Part shown: positions 1-4,479 of the stretch, in pieces
Layout: every line of letters starts with the position of its first letter
Numbering within the stretch: position 1 is the first letter of the stretch
Source of the DNA: an uncultured Chloroflexota bacterium
Lineage (GTDB): Bacteria; Chloroflexota; Limnocylindria; Limnocylindrales; Limnocylindraceae
Length of the DNA stretch: 6,149 bases
Assembly: GCA_903944295.1 (NCBI GenBank)
Contig: CAJARA010000040.1
Span: 1 to 6,149 of the forward strand
Direction of reading: 5' to 3'
The notes under the pieces: generated by a model
Told to the model about the DNA's origin: nothing
The model's database searches: none
The model's input: the letters and a program-made list of their open reading frames with translations, nothing else
Program-made: the position numbers and the translations under genes

Positions 1-29
1 CAACCCTGTTGCGCCACGCACAAAAGGGC

Positions 30-58
30 TTGCACTTATCCACATTGTGTTTTACTTT
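30..58 (+). promoter_or_regulatory. sigma-70-like promoter of the histone-like gene
   Basis: TTGCAC at 30-35 resembles the -35 consensus TTGACA. After a 17-bp spacer, TACTTT at 53-58 fits the TANNNT form of a -10 element. Transcription would begin near 65, giving a leader of about 65 nt before the ATG at 132. The spacer contains a perfect DnaA box. The -10 could instead be read as TTTACT at 51-56, with a 15-bp spacer. The elements are read directly; promoter activity is inferred. Confidence 0.55.
36..44 (+). promoter_or_regulatory. DnaA box (TTATCCACA) in the promoter spacer
   Basis: The nine bases TTATCCACA exactly match the strong consensus DnaA box (TTATNCACA). The box begins immediately after the putative -35 hexamer and lies wholly in the -35/-10 spacer, so bound DnaA should compete with RNA polymerase. 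A weaker look-alike, TTTTCAACA, with one core mismatch, lies downstream at 56-64. The bases 41-49 also form a short palindrome, CACA-T-TGTG. A single box does not make an origin; an autorepressor-type or cell-cycle regulatory role is inferred. Confidence 0.5.
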
Positions 59-66
59 TCAACAAG

Positions 67-114
67 CCCCAGTTTTGGGGTGGAGTATGGCCAGGCCGCT
101 CGTCGGGCTGGCCA
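67..114 (+). promoter_or_regulatory. structured 5' leader with two hairpins
   Basis: Two inverted repeats fill the leader. CCCCA (67-71) pairs with TGGGG (76-80) around a 4-nt loop. TGGCCAG (88-94) pairs with CTGGCCA (108-114), with an inner CCG/CGG stem at 96-98/104-106. The second hairpin ends five bases before the ribosome binding site at 119-123. It could affect translation or mRNA stability. No known riboswitch family was recognised, so the function is unknown. Confidence 0.35.
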
Positions 115-118
115 GAGT

Positions 119-123
119 GGAGG
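119..123 (+). promoter_or_regulatory. ribosome binding site that decides the start of the histone-like gene
   Basis: GGAGG ends 8 nt before the ATG at 132. This supports starting the protein at MAVKKK rather than at the in-frame upstream ATGs at 9 or 87. The one at 9 lies upstream of the predicted promoter, and residues between it and 132 have a different, non-basic composition. Confidence 0.75.
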
Positions 124-131
124 TCCAGAAC

Positions 132-527
132 ATGGCAGTAAAGAAGAAGCGCAAGGCCGCTGCGAAGCGTAAGCCTGCCACCAAGCGTAAGGCCAAGAAG
201 GTAGTTGCCAAGAAGGCTCCAGCCAAGCGCAAGAAGCGCAAGGCCGCCAAGAAGGCAGTTGCTAAGAAGGCCCCAGCGAAGCGCAAGAAGCGCAAGTCGG
301 CCAAGAAGGCTGTTGCCAAGAAGGCTCCTGCGAAGCGCAAGCGACGCAAGTCAGCCAAGAAGGCAGTTGCCAAGAAGGCCCCAGCCAAGCGCAAGAAGCG
401 CAAGGCGAAGAAGGCTGTTGCCAAGAAGGCCCCAGCCAAGCGCAAGAAGCGCAAGGCAGCCAAGAAGTCGGTTGCCAAGAAGGCCCCTGCGAAGCGCAAG
501 CGACGCAAGGCAGCCAAGAAGAAGTAA
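132..527 (+). CDS. histone H1-like, lysine-rich repeat DNA-binding protein
   Basis: This 131-residue protein uses only eight amino acid types (M, A, V, K, R, P, T, S). About 56% is basic (57 Lys, 17 Arg), with no acidic, aromatic or Cys residue. Residues 1-21 are a basic leader. Residues 22-128 are six tandem copies of an 18-residue unit of the form KKAVAKKAPAKRKKRKAA (unit 4 lacks one residue), and the protein ends KKK. Such tails occur in eukaryotic H1, chlamydial Hc1/Hc2 and the C-terminal extensions of some actinobacterial HU proteins; here there is no HU or other folded domain, so it is a free tail. It should be disordered and bind DNA (or RNA) by charge, compacting the nucleoid. All 57 Lys codons are AAG. 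The gene has its own promoter, leader, strong ribosome binding site and terminator, so it is a single-gene unit, probably well expressed. The DNA-binding role is inferred from composition. Confidence 0.8.
   Translation: MAVKKKRKAAAKRKPATKRKAKKVVAKKAPAKRKKRKAAKKAVAKKAPAKRKKRKSAKKAVAKKAPAKRKRRKSAKKAVAKKAPAKRKKRKAKKAVAKKAPAKRKKRKAAKKSVAKKAPAKRKRRKAAKKK
195..515 (+). repeat. six tandem 54-bp coding repeats
   Basis: The repeat encodes units at residues 22-39, 40-57, 58-75, 76-92, 93-110 and 111-128. Unit 4 is 17 residues (51 bp) and the others 18 (54 bp). Units 3 and 6 share a KRKRRK variant encoded with a CGA codon, while units 1, 2, 4 and 5 have KRKKRK. The shared variant suggests block duplication or gene conversion. 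Copy number probably varies between strains through slippage or unequal recombination. Confidence 0.9.
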
Positions 528-555
528 CTAACTGGCGATCCGTCGAGGATCGTTC

Positions 556-594
556 GAGAGGCGTCCAGGGCAACCTGGGCGCCTCTCTCTTTTT
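556..594 (+). terminator. intrinsic (Rho-independent) terminator
   Basis: A 14-bp stem, GAGAGGCGTCCAGG (556-569) with CCTGGGCGCCTCTC (574-587), has one T-G wobble and a GCAA (GNRA) loop. The tail TCTTTTT (588-594) follows. It ends transcription of the histone-like gene 29 nt after its stop and insulates it from the downstream gene. A small inverted repeat, GATCC/GGATC, at 537-551 precedes it. Confidence 0.93.
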
Positions 595-599
595 GCTCG

Positions 600-611
600 C
601 ATACTTGCCCC
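600..611 (+). promoter_or_regulatory. -10-like hexamer, probable leaderless promoter of the HAD gene
   Basis: CATACT (600-605) is followed by exactly 6 nt and then the ATG at 612. There is no purine-rich ribosome binding site before this ATG, and a strong terminator ends just upstream at 594, so a promoter must lie here or inside the terminator. The geometry puts transcription start on or near the A of the ATG. No convincing -35 element is seen. Confidence 0.45.
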
Positions 612-1304
612 ATGACCCGACCGATTGTTGTCAGCGACATGGATGGCACGCTTACCACCGCCGAAACCTGGCGTGGCGTGCATCAATGGATCCGCGCGAA
701 CTACCCAAGTGCCGCGGCGAGCCGGTTCATTACCGTGCGATTACCAATTGTCTTCCTCGCCCGCAGTGGCCTCATGAACAAGGAGCGCTTCCGCGCCCGC
801 TGGCTCGAGGATCAGACCAAGTTGCTACGCGGTTTGCCTGCCGAGCAGCTCGCCGTCATGGGGGAGTGGGTGGTGGAGCATCTGCTCTGGCCAGCCCGAC
901 GTATCGAAGCGATCACCGCAGTGCAGGCAACACTCGCCACGGCACAAGCGATCGACCCAACCACCGAACTGGTTCTTGCCACGGGTGGCTATCAGCCGAT
1001 TGCCGCAGCCTTTGCACGCCGGCTTGGCGCCACCATCGCACTCGGCACGCCATTCGAAGTAGTTGACGGCATCGCCACCGGGAAGCTCGCCGCGCCAACG
1101 CAATCGGGCGAAGAGAAGGCGGCTGCGGTGCGCGCGGCGGCGGCGGGCGGTGCAATCCTTGCAGCATTTGGCGACACCGCCGCAGATATTCCGCTCCTGC
1201 GCCTTGCAGAACGTCCAGTCGTGGTCGCGCCAGACCGTGCCCTGCAGCGAGTTGCCCTCGCTGAGGGTTGGGAGTCAATTCCAGAAGTGGTGACGGCGAG
1301 ATGA
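612..1304 (+). CDS. HAD-superfamily subfamily IB (SerB-like) phosphatase
   Basis: This 230-residue protein has all the HAD phosphatase motifs. Motif I is DMDGT at residues 9-13, with D9 as nucleophile and D11 as general acid. Motif II is LATGG with T124, motif III has K169 in GEEKA, and motif IV is GDTAAD at 187-192, which with D9 coordinates Mg2+. The end (PVVVAPDRALQRVALAEGW) matches the usual SerB/HAD-IB finish. The cap lies at about residues 20-100. The likely activity is hydrolysis of a small phosphate ester, such as phosphoserine or a phospholipid-related substrate; the substrate cannot be read. It has Thr in motif II and in GDT where Ser is often seen, both acceptable in the family. 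The last four bases overlap the next gene's start (ATGA), implying translational coupling. The likely mRNA is leaderless, and the gene heads the probable copper operon; a copper role is not shown. Confidence 0.87.
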   Translation: MTRPIVVSDMDGTLTTAETWRGVHQWIRANYPSAAASRFITVRLPIVFLARSGLMNKERFRARWLEDQTKLLRGLPAEQLAVMGEWVVEHLLWPARRIEAITAVQATLATAQAIDPTTELVLATGGYQPIAAAFARRLGATIALGTPFEVVDGIATGKLAAPTQSGEEKAAAVRAAAAGGAILAAFGDTAADIPLLRLAERPVVVAPDRALQRVALAEGWESIPEVVTAR

Positions 1305-1873
1305 GCAGCTATCGGCGTGTAGCAGCCGTTGCCTGGGCACTGACCGGGCTTCTCCTTGGCCATACACTTGCCTACGCAGCAACATTCCGAGACCCACAGG
1401 TACTCCTTCACGTGCTGGAGGACACGGGGCACAACTGGCTTTCGCTGACCCCAGTGTTCGTTTCGCTCCTTGTGGCGCTGCTGGTGGTCACATCAGCGCG
1501 TGGTGCAACTGGCGCAACCTCTATGCGTCGGCGCTACGTCACGATCGCCGCCCTGCAGCTAAGCGCCTACATCGCCGTTGAGGTGCTTGAGCGGCTGGCC
1601 CACGGGTCGAGCCTCGGCGATGTCGTGGCGGGGCTCACTAGCGGCTACGGACCAACGCTCCTCGCGTTCGGTGTTGCCGCCCAGTTGCTTGTCGCCGCCG
1701 GCACAGCGCTCTTGTCGCGTATGGTCGAGCGCGTCGTTGCCCGCCTGCGCGCGGTGAACATGCGGCGGGTCGCCCCAGCGTCAAACCCCAAGCGCATCAC
1801 GTCGCAGCCGGTTTTGCTGCGAGCGCTCTTTGGTGGCCTCGCCCAGGGGGTGCGCGCGCCACCGCTCTCCTAG
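1301..1873 (+). CDS. four-helix integral membrane protein of unknown function
   Basis: I do not recognise a named family. The 190-residue product has four predicted membrane segments at about residues 7-28, 46-65, 78-97 and 116-140, then a basic C-terminal tail of about 50 residues (many Arg, ending VRAPPLS) that is probably cytoplasmic. Polar residues in or beside the helices are H21 (GHTLAY), H44 (DTGHNWL) and E94; the two His motifs could bind metal or heme, but that is a guess. The start at 1301 is chosen because its ATG overlaps the HAD stop as ATGA; an upstream in-frame TTG at 1268 would lie deep in the HAD gene and add a non-hydrophobic leader. The following genes encode YcnI and CopCD, so a part in copper uptake, copper insertion or respiratory assembly is possible, on position only. 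Confidence 0.75.
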   Translation: MSSYRRVAAVAWALTGLLLGHTLAYAATFRDPQVLLHVLEDTGHNWLSLTPVFVSLLVALLVVTSARGATGATSMRRRYVTIAALQLSAYIAVEVLERLAHGSSLGDVVAGLTSGYGPTLLAFGVAAQLLVAAGTALLSRMVERVVARLRAVNMRRVAPASNPKRITSQPVLLRALFGGLAQGVRAPPLS

Positions 1874-1883
1874 CGAATGCCTA

Positions 1884-1903
1884 CGCCGCCTCGCACGGCG
1901 GCG
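1884..1903 (+). promoter_or_regulatory. GC-rich hairpin between membrane-protein gene and ycnI-like gene
   Basis: CGCCGCC (1884-1890) and GGCGGCG (1897-1903) form a 7-bp stem with a 6-nt loop. No T-run follows, so it is not a standard intrinsic terminator. It may attenuate transcription, protect an mRNA end, or be chance in GC-rich DNA. It lies in the only sizeable gap (56 nt) in the operon. Confidence 0.35.
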
Positions 1904-1918
1904 AATCATTACGTAGTT

Positions 1919-1924
1919 AAGGAG
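1919..1924 (+). promoter_or_regulatory. strong ribosome binding site of the YcnI-like gene
   Basis: AAGGAG ends 5 nt before the ATG at 1930. It is the strongest Shine-Dalgarno sequence in the operon. It fixes the start, suggests this product is made at a higher level than its neighbours, and shows that this genome mixes leadered and apparently leaderless genes. Confidence 0.8.
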
Positions 1925-1929
1925 AGATC

Positions 1930-2598
1930 ATGAAGAAGCACATTCGCTCGTTCGCGAGCATCACGGCAGCGGTCGCGCTGCTCCTTGTTTCGGTGCTGCC
2001 AGTGGCAGCCCACGCCTCGGTGCCAGATGGCTCCAAGGTCCCATCGAATAGCGGCGCGGTCATTCACGTGCGCCTGCCGCACGGCTGCGGCGACGCCGCA
2101 ATCACCGCGGTAGAGGTGCAGCTCCCTGACGGGGTAGTTGGCGCGAAGCCAGAACTGATTGCCGGGTGGACCTCCACCACGGAGATGGTTCCTGCGACGT
2201 ACACCTTGTACGGCACGGAGTACACCGAACGTGTTGGCACGATCACCTGGACGGGTGGCCCGCTTCCAGACGGTCAGTTCTTGGACTTCGGCATCAACGC
2301 AACGTTCCAGCTGGAGCCAGGGGAGTACACGCTCCCTGTGATTCAGTACTGCGGCGATGCTTCGGTTGCCTGGGTTGAAGTTCCAGCAGCAGGGCAGAGC
2401 CACGACGACCTTGAGCGCCCGGCGCCTGAGTTTGTTGTGGTCGACGCGGCAGCAACGGATGGCCACACCGATGGCCACACCGATACCCCCGCGGCAACTG
2501 CGACAGACCCGCTCGTGTACGTAGCGATCTTTGCAGCGGTTATGGCCCTAGTAGTGAGCGTCGTTGGGCTTCGCGGTGGCGCGAAGTCGAAGCGCTAG
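1930..2598 (+). CDS. ycnI: YcnI-like (DUF1775) secreted copper-binding protein, membrane-anchored
   Basis: The 222-residue protein starts with a signal peptide (KK, then a hydrophobic run to about A27). Cleavage before H28 would expose an N-terminal His, which in Bacillus subtilis YcnI binds Cu(II) as a mono-histidine brace. The YcnI/DUF1775 fold covers about residues 28-172. Family features are LPHGCGDAAITAVEVQLPDG (49-68), GW at 79-80, TITWTGGPLPDGQFLDF (104-120) and the CGD...W segment at 141-148. C53 and C141 are the only Cys and may form a disulfide; W148 fits the conserved family Trp. An Ala/Thr/Asp linker with DGHTDGHTD (177-185) leads to one membrane helix (about 194-215) and a basic cytoplasmic tail. 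The family is thought to hand copper to membrane partners, and a CopC-CopD fusion follows 17 nt downstream. I could not place the brace glutamate with confidence. Confidence 0.85.
   Translation: MKKHIRSFASITAAVALLLVSVLPVAAHASVPDGSKVPSNSGAVIHVRLPHGCGDAAITAVEVQLPDGVVGAKPELIAGWTSTTEMVPATYTLYGTEYTERVGTITWTGGPLPDGQFLDFGINATFQLEPGEYTLPVIQYCGDASVAWVEVPAAGQSHDDLERPAPEFVVVDAAATDGHTDGHTDTPAATATDPLVYVAIFAAVMALVVSVVGLRGGAKSKR
2461..2484 (+). repeat. two exact 12-bp direct repeats encoding DGHT
   Basis: GGCCACACCGAT occurs twice in tandem (2461-2472 and 2473-2484) and encodes GHTD twice within the linker of the YcnI-like protein. It is an in-frame slippage site, so the linker may vary in length. The His/Asp pattern could bind Cu or Zn weakly. 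Confidence 0.85.
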
Positions 2599-2599
2599 T

Positions 2600-2615
2600 C
2601 GTTCAACGCTGAACG
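2600..2615 (+). promoter_or_regulatory. perfect inverted repeat touching the copCD start codon
   Basis: CGTTCA (2600-2605), ACGC loop, TGAACG (2610-2615) is a perfect 6-bp inverted repeat that ends at the base before the ATG at 2616. It takes the place where a ribosome binding site is expected; none is visible. It could be an operator half-site pair or an RNA hairpin controlling translation, or support a downstream GTG start. It does not match a CopY or CsoR operator that I know. Confidence 0.35.
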
Positions 2616-4178
2616 ATGCCAAACCCGGTGTTTGGTGAGCGAACGGTGAGGGGGCGCGTGGCGCGCCTCCTCACCGCCGCGCTCGTACTCTGGTTGGGCG
2701 CGCTCCTTGCGCCGGCGTCGGCGCTCGCACACGCCGAGTTGATTGAGGTCAGCCCGGCGGATGGCAGCCGCGTCGAAGCGACCCCCGCCACCTTCAGCAT
2801 TACGTTCAACGAGCAGGTTGGCCTGGAGAGCGATGCGGTTCGCATCGTTGACTCGACAGGACGGCAGGTAGACCTGGCCCCCGAGGTTGTTGCTGGCAGC
2901 ATGGTGACGCAAGCGCTGCCGCCACTCGCCGACGGCTGGTACCTGGCGACTTGGACCGTAACGTCTGCAGACGGCCACATCTTGAATCAGGCGAGCACCT
3001 TTGGCGTGGGTGCCGCCAGTGACGCATCGCGCGCCGCAGCGCTGGCGCTACGCAGTTCGACCGCACCGGCCAGTTGGGTGATGCGGTTCGTTGCTGATCT
3101 CACCCTTCTCGTTGCCGTTGGTGCAGCGGCCGCGTGGGCGTTGATGTCGGCGCGTTCGCAACGCGTGCAGCGGCTGCGCCGAGGTTCACTCGCCATCGCC
3201 GCAATTGCGACGCTGGCCTGGTGGGTCATTGAGGCAGTCATCGGTGGCGGCGCATGGATCCACACCGAGGCTTCCATCATTGGGGTAGCTCGCGGCGTAG
3301 TTTTGGGCCTTGCCGCTGCACTCGCCACGCTGCATCGTCATCGCCTACCGACACTTCTTGCGGCGGTAGCACTCGTCACCATGGTGGTGGGCGGACACCC
3401 GGGCGGTGCGCTCATCACCGCGCTGTTGCTCGGTGCGCACCTTCTCGCCGCATCCGTTTGGCTCGGGGCAGCACCAGCCCTACTACTCATGCAGCGCGAT
3501 GCCGCCGTCAGCAACGACGAGGCTCACCGCGCGACCAAGGCCTTCTCGCGCATCGCCACGTTTGCCATCCTGGCGATCTTTGGTGGAGGAGTACTTCTTG
3601 GGGCACAGCTCACCGACGGATTCGCCGGCGGACTGACGCTCTATGTGGCGATCTTGCTTGCAAAGTCGGGACTTGCTGGTGCGGCACTGATTGGCGGTGC
3701 CCTGGCACGCCGCCGCCTAACTACTCCAGTAGCGACACAGGCCAAGCAACGCGGCGCTCTGCAGAAACTGTTTGCGGTCGATGTCGCCATCCTGATGGTC
3801 GTCACTGGGCTCTCAGCGGCGCTCACGCTCGGCTCGCCGCACGAGGGGCATGCGGCCAAGTCGGGAGTTGGGTACTGCACCATCCAGTTACCAAGCAACG
3901 AGGTGTATCTCACCCTCAACCCGGGTCGCGTTGGCGAGAATCTCCTGCTCTTGGCTGAGGCTCCAGCGGCCACGTCGCTCTCCCTGGAGTTCGCGCAGCC
4001 TGGCGTCAGCGGCGCGCTGCTCAGTGACCTCACGAGCCGCTCGGCGGGCACCGACGGGGCAGCCTGGCAGGGGATCGCGATCCTGCCCCAGGTCGGGATC
4101 TGGCGAGTCACGCTGGTGATCAGTCCCGACCGTTTCTCCGAGGTGCGGGGGGTCTGCACCATGGAGATCCTGCCGTAG
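2616..4178 (+). CDS. CopC-CopD fusion copper resistance/import protein
   Basis: The 520-residue protein has an N-terminal signal (to about residue 38), a CopC domain (about 39-132) and a CopD membrane domain with eight predicted helices (about 153-177, 190-210, 220-239, 244-263, 264-292, 311-333, 338-362, 385-406), then an extracellular tail (about 411-520). CopC Cu(II) ligands are visible: H39 at the mature end (AHAELIEVSPADG), D119 and H121 (SADGH). CopD has H275 and W282 in GAHLLAASVWLG. CopC binds periplasmic or extracellular Cu and passes it to CopD, usually for import. The only two Cys, C421 and C514, bracket the tail, which resembles the soluble ends of other CopCD fusions. Even helix number puts both ends outside. 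The ATG gives a long 38-residue signal with no ribosome binding site; GTGs at 2646 and 2658 (after AGGGGG) would give 28 or 24 residues and are real alternatives. Confidence 0.9.
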   Translation: MPNPVFGERTVRGRVARLLTAALVLWLGALLAPASALAHAELIEVSPADGSRVEATPATFSITFNEQVGLESDAVRIVDSTGRQVDLAPEVVAGSMVTQALPPLADGWYLATWTVTSADGHILNQASTFGVGAASDASRAAALALRSSTAPASWVMRFVADLTLLVAVGAAAAWALMSARSQRVQRLRRGSLAIAAIATLAWWVIEAVIGGGAWIHTEASIIGVARGVVLGLAAALATLHRHRLPTLLAAVALVTMVVGGHPGGALITALLLGAHLLAASVWLGAAPALLLMQRDAAVSNDEAHRATKAFSRIATFAILAIFGGGVLLGAQLTDGFAGGLTLYVAILLAKSGLAGAALIGGALARRRLTTPVATQAKQRGALQKLFAVDVAILMVVTGLSAALTLGSPHEGHAAKSGVGYCTIQLPSNEVYLTLNPGRVGENLLLLAEAPAATSLSLEFAQPGVSGALLSDLTSRSAGTDGAAWQGIAILPQVGIWRVTLVISPDRFSEVRGVCTMEILP

Positions 4179-4224
4179 GCGCTGACCCGACGGTACCCAT
4201 GTGGCGTCGCGCGGGTGATTCTGG

Positions 4225-4230
4225 GATACT
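4225..4230 (+). promoter_or_regulatory. -10-like hexamer before tRNA-Ser(GCT)
   Basis: GATACT lies 13 nt before the mature tRNA 5' end at 4244. Transcription would start near 4237. No good -35 is seen at the expected spacing. Nor is there a clear terminator between the CopCD stop (4178) and here, so read-through from the copper operon is possible. Confidence 0.35.
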
Positions 4231-4243
4231 CGCGCTCGGTCTC

Positions 4244-4336
4244 GGAGAGGTCGCATAGAGGTCTAGTGCAGCGGTTTGCTAAACCGCCACGTGGGGTTTT
4301 CCTGCGTCGAGGGTTCGAATCCCTCCCTCTCCGCCA
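4244..4336 (+). tRNA. tRNA-Ser (anticodon GCT)
   Basis: The acceptor stem GGAGAGG (4244-4250) pairs with CCTCTCC (4326-4332), followed by discriminator G4333 and encoded CCA (4334-4336). The anticodon stem GCGGT/ACCGC (4271-4275/4283-4287) encloses TTGCTAA, with anticodon GCT at 4278-4280, which reads AGC and AGT. A long variable arm (4288-4308) of class II and the T-arm GAGGG-TTCGAAT-CCCTC (4309-4325) confirm serine identity. It is 93 nt with CCA. The D-arm GCAT/GTGC has a wobble but is acceptable. Confidence 0.96.
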
Positions 4337-4362
4337 GCCGTTGTACGCTGCACATCGCAGAT

Positions 4363-4438
4363 GCGCCCGTAGCTCAGTGGATAGAGCGTTAGGTTGCGGA
4401 CCTAAAGGTCGTGGGTTCGAGTCCCGCCGGGCGCACCA
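4363..4438 (+). tRNA. tRNA-Arg (anticodon GCG)
   Basis: The acceptor GCGCCCG (4363-4369) pairs with CGGGCGC (4428-4434), then A4435 and CCA (4436-4438). The anticodon stem TTAGG/CCTAA (4389-4393/4401-4405) encloses TTGCGGA with anticodon GCG (4396-4398). The T-arm is GTGGG-TTCGAGT-CCCGC. The D-loop GTGGATA has the A20 typical of bacterial tRNA-Arg. The stems leave no other anticodon register. It should read CGC and CGT. In most bacteria that box is read by A34 (inosine) tRNA-Arg(ACG), so G34 is unusual. It lies 26 nt after tRNA-Ser(GCT) and may share its transcript. Confidence 0.94.
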
Positions 4439-4467
4439 CTCTTCACACCCCAACGCACCCACTGTCG

Positions 4468-4479
4468 TATCGTGGCGTC
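4468..4479 (+). promoter_or_regulatory. -10-like hexamer, probable leaderless promoter of the dehydrogenase gene
   Basis: TATCGT (4468-4473) fits TANNNT. It is followed by 6 nt (GGCGTC) and the ATG at 4480, the same geometry as at 600-612 and 5994-6006. No Shine-Dalgarno sequence is present. Transcription would start at the ATG. Confidence 0.5.

Noticed and set aside
1..131. Replication origin
   Set aside because: Only one perfect DnaA box is present, with no cluster of boxes or AT-rich unwinding region and no dnaA/dnaN gene in the window.
59..658. 199-codon reading frame on the - strand across the histone-like gene
   Set aside because: It is the antisense of the repeat (Leu/Arg/Phe/Ala-rich reading of AAG/CGC codons). 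The + strand frame has a promoter, ribosome binding site and terminator, so this is a shadow.
1884..1903. Hairpin considered as a terminator ending the two-gene unit
   Set aside because: There is no T-run after the stem, and the downstream gene has no clear promoter; kept only as a regulatory hairpin.
1909..2478. 189-codon - strand frame opposite the YcnI-like gene
   Set aside because: The + strand has a strong ribosome binding site, signal peptide and family motifs. The - strand frame is rich in Arg, Cys and His with no recognisable domain.
3641..4462. 273-codon - strand frame with RRDSNPRPLGPQPNALSTELRA-like text
   Set aside because: This text is the well-known spurious translation of the antisense of a tRNA gene; it overlaps tRNA-Arg, tRNA-Ser and the CopCD gene.
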